Source: Ahaetulla prasina (Eukaryota; Chordata; Lepidosauria; Squamata; Colubridae). From it: a DNA stretch of 64,000 nucleotides. Shown piece by piece: positions 43,431-55,529 of this stretch (its first letter is position 1; each line of letters starts with the position of its first letter). Location: NCBI RefSeq assembly GCF_028640845.1, contig NC_080540.1, positions 51,814,561-51,878,560 on the forward strand. Reading direction: 5' to 3'. The notes below the pieces were generated by a model. The model had not been told where the DNA came from. It made no database searches and was given only the letters and a program-made list of their open reading frames with translations. The position numbers were made by a program, and so were the translations under genes.

Positions 43431-43690
43431 ATGTCTATGGAAATTCTCAGTCATCCAGGTCAGGGCTGTTCCAAAAGTGCTTTTTCAAGAGGCAGCTGGA
43501 CTTTTCTGTTTTTTCTTTGAAAACATTTCACTTCTCATCCAAGACGTTATTTCAGGTCTGATTGAATAGTCCATTCCCCACCATCCCATCAGAGCTGAAG
43601 AAGCTTCTTGGATGAGAAGCGAAACATCTTCAAAGAAAAACCAGAAAGTCCCGTAGCCTCTTGAAAAAGTACTTTTGGGACCTTGTGCTG
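43431..43690. mobile_element. Fold-back element of unknown class
   Basis: Left arm (about 43468-43545: AGTGCTTTTTCAAGAGGC, GAAAACATTTCACTTCTCAT) is the inverted complement of the right arm (about 43602-43681: GATGAGAAGCGAAACATC, GCCTCTTGAAAAAGTACTT). The same arms recur at 48479, 60300 and 63431. No protein frame. Confidence 0.65.
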
Positions 43691-44639
43691 AATAAGCCTG
43701 ACAATCCCAAATTTTAATTATACCATCTCCATTCAGAAGAGACATATTGTATTTGAATAGCATCTTAAGAGCTTCTCTAACATACTACAACATAAAAACC
43801 TAGCTACACCTTCTCAGAAGTAACCTACTTTTAAATCAGTATTATAATGATATGATGTGGATGAAAATTACTTATTTTCTGTAAACATGTCTGTATGGGA
43901 GTGAGCAGAAGTCTACAAATAGTCTGATGTTGTTAAAAGGTTTGGCCACGCTGACTTCCTGAGCAGCATCTGGAAAACAACAGGTTGCCCAGACCTTATC
44001 TTCTTGCAGACAAAAAAGAGGGGCAGTTCTGATCCAGAAAGGGAACTTGATTCTAGCTCAACACACTTTCAAAAATAATTCTGCCCCAGAGGTATTCTTT
44101 CAACAGCACTTCCTAATAATTAAGGCATGCCACCGGAGTCCCAGGATCCCATTCGAAAATCCCTCAAGTATAGGGCAACATTAATTTTTTAGCTTTTTTT
44201 TTTGTGCCTTATGATTTGTTTGTAGCATTTCACTTTTACTCTTTCAAGGCCGTTGGTTTAATGTTTAAAGGTTTAAGATTCACGATCCAAACTGAAATAA
44301 GATTCTTTTAATAGTTTGACACGTCGGTCGATTTTGCGACGCAGGCACTGTGAAATCATAATTCTTTGACGGCCAAACGTGTAACATAAGAATTTAATAC
44401 CTGAAATACACATTGGTAATCGGAAAAAACCCCGGTCTCAGGTGACTTAGATTTTGGGACGGTGCACCCTTGCGAATTTATTCTCGTCGGGACGGAGAGA
44501 AATTGGTTGGTGGGGGCTCTCTAGAACCATCTGAAGGGATATTCCTTTATCAAATGATATTGTCCAGATTACCTGTCAAAGATACATGATTTCTAGGCTC
44601 GACTTTTTAAAAACGCATGATATATATTATGTCACAAAC
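43691..44639. other. Upstream flank of GRM7, unassigned
   Basis: No repeat recognised. The sequence changes from AT-rich to more CpG-containing from about 44320 on (CGTCGG, GCGACGC, GGACGG). It may include distal promoter sequence of GRM7; nothing more can be supported. Confidence 0.4.
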
Positions 44640-45311
44640 GTAATTTTCAGGGCCTGATACATCTCACCCATAACAGGTGGGTGAGAGGGAAAATCGCGCG
44701 ACTGTTCGGGAATGAGGACGGGGGAGAGTCGCTGCCTGCCTGTCTTGCCTGCCTCCGGCGAGCACGCCGCCGTCCATCCCCTGCTGCCAGGAGCCCCTGA
44801 AGCTTCCCCTCCGCTGCCGCCGCGCCTCGCCTTGGTTTCCCCTGCCGAGCGGCGGTTAAGTCGGCCCGCATCTCTGCGTAATGACGCGCGGGAGGCAGGC
44901 AGGCAAGGCTGGGGAGAGGAGAGGAGAGGAGGGCGAGCGCGAAGGAGGTGGGCAAAGCACGAGAGCAGGAGGCGGAGAGGAGCCGAGCAAGCTTTTAAAG
45001 CGACAGCCGAGCCTCCCCTTCGCCCAGTGCTGAGCTGCAGCAGGAAAGGCAGCTCAGGCGAGCAGAGCGCCGACGGCAGCAGGCGCCCGACTGGACTCGG
45101 CTCTGTTCCTCGCCTGGCCGCTCTCCGCCCCCGGGGGAATCCTCGCTGATCACGGGGGGGGGGGCGCGGAGGGACCCCGCCAGATCGGGCGCTTCTCTCC
45201 ACCCAGCCCAGCTCCGCCCAGCCCAGCCCAGCCCAGCCCAGCCCAGCCCAGCACGCTCCTTGGCGCCCTCCTCCGCCGGCTCAGCCGCCTTCTCTGCTCT
45301 TGCCGTGCACC
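44640..45311 (+). promoter_or_regulatory. GRM7: CpG island, probable GRM7 promoter and 5' UTR
   Basis: This segment is GC-rich and full of CpG dinucleotides, in strong contrast with the AT-rich flanks, and runs into the first coding exon. The CpG density continues to about 45900. It holds a G run (about 45151-45162), a CCCAG tandem repeat (about 45206-45250) and several GC-box-like words (CCGCCC). A start site cannot be placed from sequence. The long open frames on both strands here are GC artefacts. Confidence 0.7.
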
Positions 45312-45830
45312 ATGCTCGGGCCGGGGCTCCGCGGGGTTCAGCCGCTGACTTTGCCGAAGTTGCCCTGCTGGTGTTTGCTGCTGGAGTGGCTGTGCTGGGC
45401 AGGGGCGCGGGGCCAGGAGATGTACGCGCCGCACTCCATCCGCCTAGAGGGGGACATCACCTTGGGCGGCCTCTTCCCGGTCCACGCCCGGGGCCCCAGC
45501 GGCGCGCCTTGCGGGGACATCCAGCAGCAGGACGGCGTCCACCGCCTGGAGGCCATGCTCTACGCCCTGGACCAGATCAATAGCGACCCCGAGCTGCTGC
45601 CCAACGTCACCCTGGGCGCCCGCATCTTGGACACCTGCTCCCGGGACACCTACGCGCTGGAGCAGTCGCTCACCTTCGTCCAGGCGCTCATCCAGAAGGA
45701 CACCTCCGACGTGCGCTGCACCAACGGCGAGCCGCCCGTCTTCGTCAAACCCGAGAAGGTGCTGGGAGTCATTGGCGCCTCGGCCAGCTCCGTCTCCATT
45801 ATGGTGGCCAACATCCTCAGGCTCTTCCAG
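45312..45830 (+). CDS. GRM7: GRM7 first coding exon (metabotropic glutamate receptor 7)
   Basis: It encodes residues 1-173 of a group III metabotropic glutamate receptor, a presynaptic G-protein-coupled receptor that senses glutamate and inhibits transmitter release through Gi/o. The ATG at 45312 has A at -3; an in-frame TTG four codons upstream is less likely. Residues 1-34 form a signal peptide with a hydrophobic core ([16 protein letters not shown]). Mature sequence begins near [14 protein letters not shown], a GRM7 signature not found in GRM4, and runs through the first part of the Venus-flytrap ligand domain. NVT at 98-100 is a glycosylation site, cysteines 67, 109 and 136 are kept, and GASASSVS includes Ser159, a ligand-binding serine in the family. 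Numbering matches the human protein. The exon ends in phase 0 at LRLFQ before a GTAGGA donor. The other exons lie beyond the window. Confidence 0.96.
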
Positions 45831-45899
45831 GTAGGACGCGTGCTCGGGCAGCAGCTCCAGCAGCAGGTGGTTGGCGAGAGCCGAGCGCCCGGCTTTTAG

Positions 45900-47515
45900 A
45901 CCTATGGCTTTGACTGAGGCGCGATTGCACCGCGGAGCAGGAAGAGATAAATCGAGCGTGAGCAACGGTGTTTCAGTTCACATTTTCTGCAACCGCACTG
46001 GGCTGTTGGGCAGCGTTAAAGCTGATTTGTAGATGGGCCTGGAAGTCAGACTGATTATCTGTCCCTGCCGTGACTTCTGAGGCAATGGCACTTATTTCTG
46101 AGGGAGAGAGGGTGAAAGAACGCAAGAGGATCGTTGACTTGTTTGCATGCGTTGCCACGATCCCCGAGCGCACACTCCCACCTCCAGATAAGTTTTGCTT
46201 ATCGATTTGGTCCCCGGTTTCTCTTTTGCTGGCTTTCCCTTCTCGAGTGCAATCTCATTGCAAGGATCCTTTTCCCCCCCCCGAAGCTGCCTCCTGGATG
46301 TACGAATCCAGTTACAAGCAGTCTGTGAATCAAGAGCACAGATTGTCGCTTCGTGCCTATGAGTGTGCTGATAGAATGGAGGACAGACGCGCGGGAGATG
46401 CAAGAGCGCTGGTTTCACTGGAATTTACATCAGGGGGACTACTGTTTGTTCGGAGACAGCAATCTGGGTACCAATGGCAGGCTTTGATTTTATTTATTTT
46501 TTTAATTCTGGAGCGTACAAAATATTTTGGTAATGTTTCCTAGGCAGTTTCCAGGATCCAGCCTTTTCCCGGCTGCCTATGAATTGTTTGGAATTGGAGT
46601 TTGTAACCCTTCGGAACAAGGGAATAGGGGGGCATAGCGTGCCCTTTTCATTTACTTCGTGGCTGTTCTCGTTTAAATTCCGAGCCTAAAGCAGAGGGCG
46701 CAATCTGTAGCATGAGCGATATGTTTGCTGCGTGGAGGCACATTCTGATCCGAAGGCAGGCCTGCTCAAGTGTATTCTGCACAAATCAAAACTGGATTTA
46801 GCAGAAAATCTCAACCGGACACCATAAGATTCATGAACAACTGTCGTTTTCTTACTATTTCTAGTCAGTCGCAACCACTAAATGTCATTTAACTCCCTGA
46901 AGGCTAGATGCATTCCTTGTGATGAGGGATGGGTGGAGAAAATGGGATTTTTTTAAAAAAAAACAAACACCCACCCACCCACCACACACACACACTCAGT
47001 GTGCTAAATATGCAGCATGCAGCGTGGCCTCCTTTTCTTCTCTCGTCTATGGAAATATTTCCCCATAGCCAACTTCTTATTTATTATTATTAATACTTAA
47101 TTAATAATACTTATTAATACTTATTAAGTATTAATATTACTGTTAAGAGCTGATATTCTAATCAGAGCAAGAGCTACAACAGCCCCCCTCCCTTCTGTTA
47201 CCTTGGATGAAACAACTTCCGATGAACGAGGTATAAACCTGACTCTCTGAAAGTAAAGTACCTTTTCTTATAAGAAAGAGGGAATATAGAAGTAATTAAC
47301 CTGAAGCTAGTGTTTTTTTAATACCCTGAGAGAACGAAATATGTTGTTGCTGCCGTTTTCGTTCCTTCCCTCCCTCCCTCCCTCCTTTCCTTCTTCCTCC
47401 TTTCCTCCTTTCCTCCCTTCCTCCCTCCCTCCCTCCTTGGAGTAAATCCAAATACAGCTTCGTTACCTCTCTGTAAGCAAGAAGGCAAATCTACATATAC
47501 TATTTGTCCGGAAAT

Positions 47516-47575
<60 letters not shown>

Positions 47576-48478
47576 AAACCAGGAGCAGCTGCTTGGTTCT
47601 TCGTACTGACACCGTCGGGGGAGTGTAGCAGTGGGGTTGGGCCGGACCCCAACTCGGCTTTTCGAAAAAGTTGCCTCTTCAGAAGCCAATGCGGGAACAA
47701 GAGGCTGCCCGGTGCGTGAGAGGAGGAGGAGGAGGAGGAGCGCTTAGAGCGGATGAAGACGGAGCGAGGCACCCACTTGTAGCCCGAGCGAAGAGGCTGG
47801 GCTGCGTCCATAGGGCGCTACCCGGTCCACAACTCTTTTATCCGCTTCCCTCCTCCGCCAAGTCTCCTCCGAGCCAGCTTTTGAGCCCTTCTCTTCTCAA
47901 GGCTTCGATCCCGAACCCTTTCCCTTGACGGGGAGGCACGAGGGGGTGGGGGCGTCTGCACCAATAAGGGTGGCGGTCTGCCTTGCAGAGAAACAAGCGA
48001 AGGTGGCGTTCTCATGCGTCTCATCTGTGCTCGGGGCTTCAGAGCTTTCTCCTGGCGACCCGGCTTCACTCCTTCTCGCCCTCAGTCCAGTTTACTCTCT
48101 CTCTCTCTCCCGAGATGCAATCTGAACGGAGACCGATCTTCTTAATCGATTGTTGGGATTGATTGTCCACAAGAACTAGATAGGTGCACAGCTAGGTAAA
48201 GTCTTTAAGAAATTCTTTCGGAGTGGAAGGGCGTCTCATCCTTATTTCTTACCTTGGGACTGAAAGACGAAAACATTAAAGGACAGCCAACAGCCAACCG
48301 TATTTTTCACGTTCGGTCTCGGTTTTATGGAGTTTACTTGTGTTTGGGTTAGGACATCATTTGTACTATCCAGAAGATGGAATTTCATTCTCAGAGTGGG
48401 AGGAAAATGACTCTTTTGACCTTACAAAGTGCACATTTCCAGGTTTTTTCTTTTTCTTTTGGTACCAAGCTTGTAACA
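45900..48478. other. Start of GRM7 intron, with microsatellites
   Basis: CpG content tails off by about 46000. There is an ACCC/CA tract near 46970-46996, a CCCT/CCTT pyrimidine tract at about 47366-47438, a GA tract of about 27 units at 47519-47573 and a GGA run near 47723-47739. CpGs rise again near 47600-48060. No exon or mobile element recognised. Confidence 0.5.
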
Positions 48479-48889
48479 ATCTGTAGAGCTTCTCAGTCAT
48501 TCAGGTCATGGTTCTCCCAAAGGTGCTTCTTCTGGAGGCAACTGGACTTTCTTGTCTTACTCTACAAGACTTTTAACTATACAATTTGGGATGAACACCC
48601 TTTGAATGGTGTGGGAGTAGGAATGGATTTCCAGAGGGGGGGGATTGCAACTACAAGAACCAGGACCACTACTCAGGTGACCCTGAGGACACAGATAAAC
48701 CTCCAAGTGATTCAAAGTCCCTGTAAAAGAATGAAAGTGACCAGCTGTCTTCAAGAAGTATAAATCCTTTCATTCCCCACTATCCTGTCAGAGCTGAAGA
48801 AGCTTCTTGGATGAGAAGCAAAACGTCTTCAAAGAAAAAACAAGAAAGTCCAGTTGCCTCCAGAAAAAGCTCCTTTGGGGCAGACTTGT
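48479..48889. mobile_element. Fold-back element, longer copy
   Basis: Left arm near 48510-48560 (CCAAAGGTGCTTCTTCTGGAG, then ACTGGACTTTC) and right arm near 48793-48880 (GAAGAAGCTTCTTGGATGAG, then AAGTCCAGTTGCCTCCAG) are inverted. Between them lies sequence with no intact frame (GACCACTACTCAGGTGACCC). A Penelope-like origin is possible but unproven. Confidence 0.6.
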
Positions 48890-50834
48890 AATGCATTGCA
48901 TTGGTTTGGATTATGGTCAAGGTAACTTCCAGACATGTGGATTTTGAGTTTTAGATATATTCCCATGACTATTGCTGGGAATTCTGGGAATTAAAAATCC
49001 AGATATCTGGGAACTACTAACACTGGAAATAGTGGCATTATCAACTTTAAGATGTGTGGACTTCAACTCCCAGAATTCCCCAACCAGTTACTATGCTGAG
49101 GTTGAGAAATACTGCAATAGACTGATAACTGTGTTTTCATATCTTTTGTTTGGGATTACCTGGTTTCTGAATTAGCAATCAGAATAATCATACACACACA
49201 CACACACACACACATACATGTGTGTGTGTTACTAATATATACATATACCAATTATATATACATATACATGTACATATATATGTACACATGCATATGTATG
49301 TATATATTTTATTTATTTCAATATAAAATTTATTTTTTAAATTTGTTTGCTGTCCATCTTGCCACAAATCTCATATAAATATAAGTTATTTATATATTAT
49401 TACTTAGAATATTTTTCATTACCTATTTTGGGTCAAACGGCATTTGGATATAACACTCATTCCTCATTGACTATTATGGCTATTCTACCCCTCCTCACTC
49501 CTTTTGTGATTGCAGCTAGACAAGGTAATACTCAATTTTATTTTATTAATTAAATACAAAACATGCAGATACATCAAAATATATGACATTATAAAAAAAG
49601 GAAAATGAGAAGTAAAACTAAAAAGAGAGAGAGATAAAAGCTTTTAAGGCTTGTGTTCACAGATAGTTCTACATAAGCATTTCAATAAGTAGAGTAGAGC
49701 TCTACTGTATTTGTATCTCAAGATTGATCTATGGGGTGGTCTCTGAGCTTGGTGGTTTCCTTGCAAACATTTCATTACCAAACTAGTTAACATCATCTGT
49801 GCTAGAAGGTGGCTGGCGCTAAGAGAGAGTTCGATAAATGATAGCCACATTTCATTGTAATGGTCCATAAATTTTCATAAATTTTTAAAATAACTACTCA
49901 AGACCATTGAATAGTTCAGGATATATATTGATATCTTCCTGTGTTATAAAAAGGACATGGAAATTCCACCTCCTTTGTTCAGAGATCCATTTTGATGTCA
50001 TGAAAGAGAGGTCAAACTTTGATTCAAAATAATGTCTTATAATTTAAGTACATTATGGCATTCATTTTTTTTCTCACAGCAACAGGTGCCTTGTGTGGGT
50101 TAATGAGGGAAAGGCTGGAATTATAATAAGAAATAAATTGGCACTATAATTCATCTAGGGTAGGCGGACAGAACCTGGTTCATACTTTCATCTTCTCTCA
50201 TGTTCATATGGAAGGATATAATAAGATACAAAATACAGGGACACTTTTCTATGATTACGACCAGCAATTTCATTTTTCTTTCATGTCTATAATGGCTATG
50301 CCTTAATTTGATCTCAGATATCTGAAAGTTATCCTTAAGTGTCCAGTCTTAAAGTTGTGGTTTCTCCCTTCAGGAGGCAACAAGGTTCAGCAGTTGTACT
50401 CTGGGTGCAGTCTGACGTGCTACTCTGAACATTTGATTGCCATTGTGCAGTCAAGAATCTCTGAGCAGCTTGATTCATTCTGAACTTATTAGCTGTTTTA
50501 GGCATGGACACACCTCTTATATTCTGGACAAGCCCCCACGTATCAGGGTGTGGGAATTTGGGTGAATTTGACTGGGGTGTGGGATTGTTTGTATCATTGG
50601 GCATTCTGACATGCATTCAGCTTAACACAGTTTGGAGCTGAAGGGGGATGGAACCTTCAGTCAAAACAGCAGTCCTGCTGTGGCAGCAGTGGCTGAGGAA
50701 CAAAGGCCCATGGTGCGCCAACCCCCACCCCCCAAAAAAAAACAGGTCAGGTGTTGAAAAGAACTTTGAAGAGAGAATTCAAAAGGGTGCAATACTTCAA
50801 GCGATTCAGTTTTGAACTGAAGTACATCCCGGGG
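48890..50834. other. Unassigned intron interval
   Basis: Holds a decayed palindromic MITE piece (about 48985-49095, CTTCAACTCCCAGAATTCC), an AC tract (49193-49214), AT/GT-rich tracts to 49310, and a repeat fragment near 49740-49830 (GAGCTTGGTGGTTTCCTTGC) shared with 63340. No exon seen. Confidence 0.5.
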
Positions 50835-51132
50835 GGGAGGGGAAGAAGCCTGTGGATGGTGTGAGGCTAGTGGTGGCCCCCAATGCACAGGGACTGGCCT
50901 CACACCATCCACGGGCTTCTCTGCCCACCTCCATTTGGTCTCTGTCAGCTTCCTGGAGGTGTATGCACAGGTGTAAGATGCCCTCTGCATCTTTCTGGAG
51001 ACTGACACTACCAGGAAGCTGATGGAGACTGAGTGGAGGTGGGCAGAGAAGCCTGCTGACGGTGTGAGGCCAGTCGCAGCGCACCAGGGGCCACCCACTA
51101 GCCTCACACCATCTGCAGGCTTCTCCCCCTCA
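50835..51132. repeat. Large imperfect fold-back hairpin
   Basis: Left arm about 50835-50963 and right arm about 51010-51132 are inverted complements. Examples are GAAGCCTGTGGATGGTGTGA against the complement of TCACACCATCTGCAGGCTTC, and TGGCCTCACACCATCC against GACGGTGTGAGGCCA. The loop is about 46 bp. The family is unknown and no other copy is in the window. Confidence 0.75.
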
Positions 51133-53498
51133 TTTGACACGTGATAGCCCAGGTAGTCATGAAGTACCTGTATGGGATGAACACACCTCTTATGTACTGC
51201 TTCAAGGGCCATTCTTCTTTTGACACCAAAGAGCGTTTAGATTTTTCAAATGCATCCTTTTGATTGCCTATTCTCTGAGCTGATCTTCAGCTGGACAGCA
51301 ATGGTGAATTAAGAAAAAACTCTTTCCACCTTCACAACATGGCCCTGCCATCACACCCATCAAGTGTTGTTCAGGCTAATCACGGGGTTCAGAACACGAA
51401 ACCCAATTGTTAAAACAGCCAGACTTAACAACCAACAGAAACGGACAGACTAATACTAAAAATAAAAGATAAAGGAGATACAGAATACTATGCTACATGG
51501 AATAGATTCTGTCAATGGTTAGAAACACAAAGTAGAAGTTGGAAGGTGAAAGAATGAGGCTAGTTGGACATGGAAAGAGATACTAAGTATGTATTAGAAT
51601 GTAGGTATTAGAATGATAGATAAGTTGACATTATAGAATATGATGGTCAGAAATAACTGTACAACACTAACACTGTTTAATAGATAATATGTTATTTTGT
51701 TTTTACCTTTGTTTCATGGCAAGTGGAATGCCAGGACAATTACACTGTATTCAATATATTTATAGGTAAACAATAAAAATATATTTAAAAAAAAGAATAG
51801 AAGGCAGAAAAAAATGCTCCAGATGCGTCTTACATTGCTTAAAGTAATCCTAAATTAAACTATGACATATTTTGGAAGAAAATAAAAACAACGAAACATC
51901 AACCAACAGTTTGGGAATGGATGGGATGAACAATGAAGTAGAAACCTGAGCGGAGTTTAGCTCTCTGTCAGAAAAGTGTGATTGAAATAACGGCCATTTC
52001 CCACTACTGAATTAGAATCCTTCCTCCTTCTTCTTGGCATAAAATAATAGCATTGTAACATCTGCTGTCCATATTGCTTATTGCTGATCTGTATCTTTTC
52101 TCTGTTGCGTTTGCTGCAATTCTCTTTTTAATAATATTAAATATGTAAACATATTAAATATATAAACAGCAATCTTTAATCTTGGAAAAACCTAAATATT
52201 GACTACACCAAATCCATGTCAAGTTATTAAGGAATGCAAATAGTTACTTTCCATTGGTATCTATAATACTTTTGAACAAAAATAATTCTTGAATTCCATA
52301 AACAAATATAAGAAGTAATAATATACAGTTGATACAGTGATATAGTTGAAAATCCAGGAAAGTAAAGTTCTTTCTTCATTAAAAAAAGAGTTGCAAGTTT
52401 GATAAAGAAAACTCATAGACTAATCTGTCCCATAAATATTTCTCAGCTGATTATCAGTTTGTGCAAAAATAGCTATGAATAGATAATGTAGGGATTCCTT
52501 TGTATCTGTTGCAGTTCCAGCCATTTTTTATTTTTTTTTGTTATTCTGATCTGTAGGTACATCACTTGTTGTAGGCACTGACTGGTTTTTCTCCTCTGGT
52601 TTTGCTGACATCCCTCCTTGAAGTAAGTTACTTTTTTCCAGTAAACAAGAGAAATCCTCTTGGAGATTTTGCAAATTAAAAGTAATGTGAAATGCAGAAC
52701 CTTGTGGGAAAATGCTCCAAGCATAACCATATGTCTGTCAAATAAATCAAGCAAGCAATCCCATACATAGTTTGGACAGCATTCACCCAATGGGACCCAG
52801 ATCAGAAATGGTCCCAGGCTGGAAAAAGAGGAGGGAGAGAAGTAGAGAGGGAGGGAGAAAGAGGGGAAAGAGGGGGAGGGGGGAGGGGGAAGGAAGGAGG
52901 GAGGGAGGGAGGTGGGGGAAGTAAACCCTGCCTTGATTGTGCAACATGCTGCTGGTTCTTGAAGAACAGGAAAATGGTTGAAAGTGACAAAATACAGAAA
53001 AATAATCCACAGAGTCCTAGTGGCCTGTTTTATTATTTTCAGTACAGTGCAAAGTGGATCAACAGGGATAAAAGATCTAAATGTAAAGGTCTCCAATGAT
53101 GGCCATTTTGGAATTGCTGAAATACATATACAGCATCCTCTTATTCTCTGAATAAAGCATGAAACTCTTTGTTTTCCTGTTCTTGACCTTAATTGGAAGT
53201 CTGTGGATAGCAGGGAAGTGATGGGCATGAAAAGAACTCAGGTGAATATGTTAACGGAGTGGGAAAATATTGGGAGAGAAATGGCTGTGGCACAAGTTAG
53301 CTGGTGATCAGAGCAGTGTAACCATACTATAATGGGATGTACAACAGCCCTAGGCTGGTCTGATAAGAGAAATATGAGTCCATAGCAGGAACAGAGATAG
53401 AGAAAGCACCTCAGAATTGGACCCTCCCTAGTTCTCTGGAATGTAAAGGTAGGGTGGGAGTGGAGTGCTTTTAGACTTGCATGATACTTACAATAAAG
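51133..53498. other. Unassigned intron interval
   Basis: AT-rich. A GGGA/GGAA purine tract lies at about 52823-52917. The open frames crossing it are repeat artefacts. No element ends recognised. Confidence 0.5.
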
Positions 53499-53820
53499 AT
53501 AACATAACATAATAACAGAGTTGGAAGGGACCTTGTATTTGTATTCCTGGTTGTGGTTTCTTTGAAGGGCTGCCACATACCCAGGCCTCCCAGTGTATCC
53601 AAAACATGTATCTGGTCAGAATAATAGAGTTAGAAGGGCCCTTGGAGATCTTCTAATCCAGCCTCTGCTCAAGCAGGAAACCCTATACTATTGCAGACAA
53701 ATGGTTGTCCAATCTTTTCTTAAAAACTTCCAGTGATGGAGCTCCCACAACTTCTGAAGGTAAGCTGTTTCTCTGGTTAATTGTTCTCACTGTCACAACA
53801 TTTCTCCTTAGTTCTAGGTG
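53499..53820 (-). mobile_element. CR1 3' end fragments
   Basis: 53499-53540 (ATAACATAACATAATAACAG, GTTGGAAGGGACCTTG) is a bare CR1 terminus. 53620-53820 is a second terminus with the CR1 end (GGAGATCTTCTAATCCAGCC, CAACTTCTGAAGGTAAGCTG). Both minus strand, separated by about 80 bp of other sequence. Confidence 0.75.
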
Positions 53821-54465
53821 GGTCCCATTGGACTGGCTACGTAATTTTGCTTACAGAAGGGAAAGGTTATCTGCATCTTAATCCTGCAGCAGAAAGTTTT
53901 GTATTAAGGATGCAGTGTTGAATTCTTCCAGTACATGAAGGAAAGTGTTGGATTAAAGAGGCAACATTGAATTCTTCTAGTATATGAAGGGGCAGCATAA
54001 CACCGCTTAGATAATGTGCTGGAGAGGAGAGGAGATCAAACAGAAAGATTCGGATTGTCAGGGCATTGTGGTGTTGCTGCAATCTGCAGGTTGGAATCTT
54101 GGAATGCTTAGCTGGTCACAATTAAAGGTGATATTAAATAGAACGGTTCATAATGGCAGAGGGCTTTCTTCTTTCCTTTTTTTGTTCTATATATGTGTTG
54201 GAGAAGACTATGTAGTCTAGTCAGTATGACTACCATTTCTCTTTAGACCAGGGGTCCCCAACCCTCAGGCGGCAGCCCACTAACACGTCGTGGCCTATTC
54301 GGAACAGGCCTGATGAGCGGCAGACCTGCACACATGTAGCTCAACTTGTGCGTGCAATGGGTTGGTGCAGGTCAGTGGTGAAATCTATTTTTTTTACTAC
54401 CGGTTCTGTGGGCGTGGCTTGGTTTGGTGGGTGTGGCAGGGGAAGGATATTACAAAATATATAAC

Positions 54466-55160
54466 CCCACCCTGTCAAAGACCTTGGAGTTTTTACATCT
54501 AACGATTTAAGTTCCAAAGCCCACTGCAACTATATAGCTAAGAAGGCTCTAAGAGTTGTCAACTTAATTTTACGTAGCTTCTTTTCAAAAAACACCACGC
54601 TGCTGACCAGAGCATATAAAACATTTGTTAGGCCAATTCTTGATTACTGCTCTCCTGTCTGGAACCCTTACCATATATCTGACATCAACACAGTTGAGCG
54701 TGTCCAAAGGTATTTTACGAGAAGAATTCTCCATTCCTCTGAAACTAATAAAATACCTTATTCCACCAGACTTGATATCTTGGGTCTAGAAAACTTGGAA
54801 CTTCGTCGCCTTTGACTGGATCTGGGTTTAGCATATAAAATCATCCGTTGTAATGTCCTTCCTGTCAATGACTTTTTTAGTTTCAATAACAATATCACAA
54901 TAACAATATCACAAGAGCTACAAACAGATTCAAACTCAATGTCAACTGCTCCAGTTTAGATTGCAGAAAACACGATTTCTGTAACAGAATTGTATATACT
55001 TGGAATGCTTTACCTGACTCTGTGGTTTCTTCACATAACCACAAAGGTTTCACTCAAAAGCTGTCCACGGTGGCCCTCACCACTTTCCTAAGAGGACTCT
55101 AAAGGGGCGTGCATAAGAGCACAAACGTGCCTACCGTTCCTGTCCTACTGTTTCTTTCCT
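54466..55160 (+). mobile_element. Jockey-like LINE (second family), 3' part
   Basis: Frames with breaks give KDLGVFTSNDLSSKAHCNY, RSFFSKNTTLLTRAYKTF, RPILDYCSPVWNPYHISD, RVQRYFTRRILHSS and LGLENLELRRL, matching 37645-38316. A stop follows ELRRL, and the 3' UTR includes AGAGGACTCTAAAGGGGCGTG. An internal repeat CAATATCACAATAA marks a small tandem duplication near 54889-54912. Confidence 0.8.
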
Positions 55161-55167
55161 ATGTATA

Positions 55168-55361
55168 GAGAAGAATTCTCCATTCCTCTGAAACTAATAA
55201 AATACCTTATTCCACCAGACTTGATATCTTGGGTCTAGAAAACTTGGAACTTCGTCGCCTTTGACTGGATCTGGGTTTAGCATATAAAATCATCCGTTGT
55301 AATGTCCTTCCTGTCAATGACTTTTTTAGTTTCAATAACAATATCACAATAACAATATCAC
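55168..55361 (+). repeat. 194-bp direct duplication of LINE sequence
   Basis: Positions 55168-55361 repeat 54719-54912 without a visible difference, 449 bp downstream, in the same orientation. It begins mid-codon in the reverse transcriptase and ends at the CAATAACAATATCAC repeat. Confidence 0.9.
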
Positions 55362-55529
55362 CCGCGTGCACAGCTCAACTTGCTCAAGTTGAACTGCACA
55401 TGCTTGCATGCTGGCCTACTGCTTAGGAATGTCAAGTGCAGATGTGTGTAGGTAACCGTTCGCTAGACTGGTTCCCCTCCCCACATGCCAGGCCACCAAG
55501 TCACAGAGGTTGGGGATTACTGCTGTAGG

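Larger units (their letters stand above)
54249..55529. mobile_element. hAT element containing a second hAT end and a LINE
   Basis: Outer ends CAGGGGTCCCCAACC and GGTTGGGGATTACTG are inverted. Flanks ctttagac and ctgtaggc match at 6 of 8. A second hAT left end (CAGTGGTGAAATC at about 54375) begins inside it, and a jockey-like LINE fills 54466-55160. The second hAT's right end is missing. Confidence 0.6.

Noticed and set aside
44627..45202. Long open frames on both strands upstream of GRM7
   Set aside because: They lie in a CpG island where stop codons are rare, show no domain or family resemblance and overlap each other. Treated as GC artefacts.
45831..45899. Extension of the GRM7 frame past 45830
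   Set aside because: Similarity to GRM7 ends exactly at LRLFQ, followed by a GT donor. The extra codons are intronic.
47318..47811. Serine/leucine-rich and arginine/glutamate-rich open frames near the GA tract
   Set aside because: Generated by the GA and pyrimidine repeats. No protein features.
48793..48840. Possible hammerhead ribozyme in the fold-back element
   Set aside because: GGATGAGAAGCGAAAC in relatives recalls a hammerhead core, but the needed CTGATGA is not present and no stem arrangement could be closed by eye.
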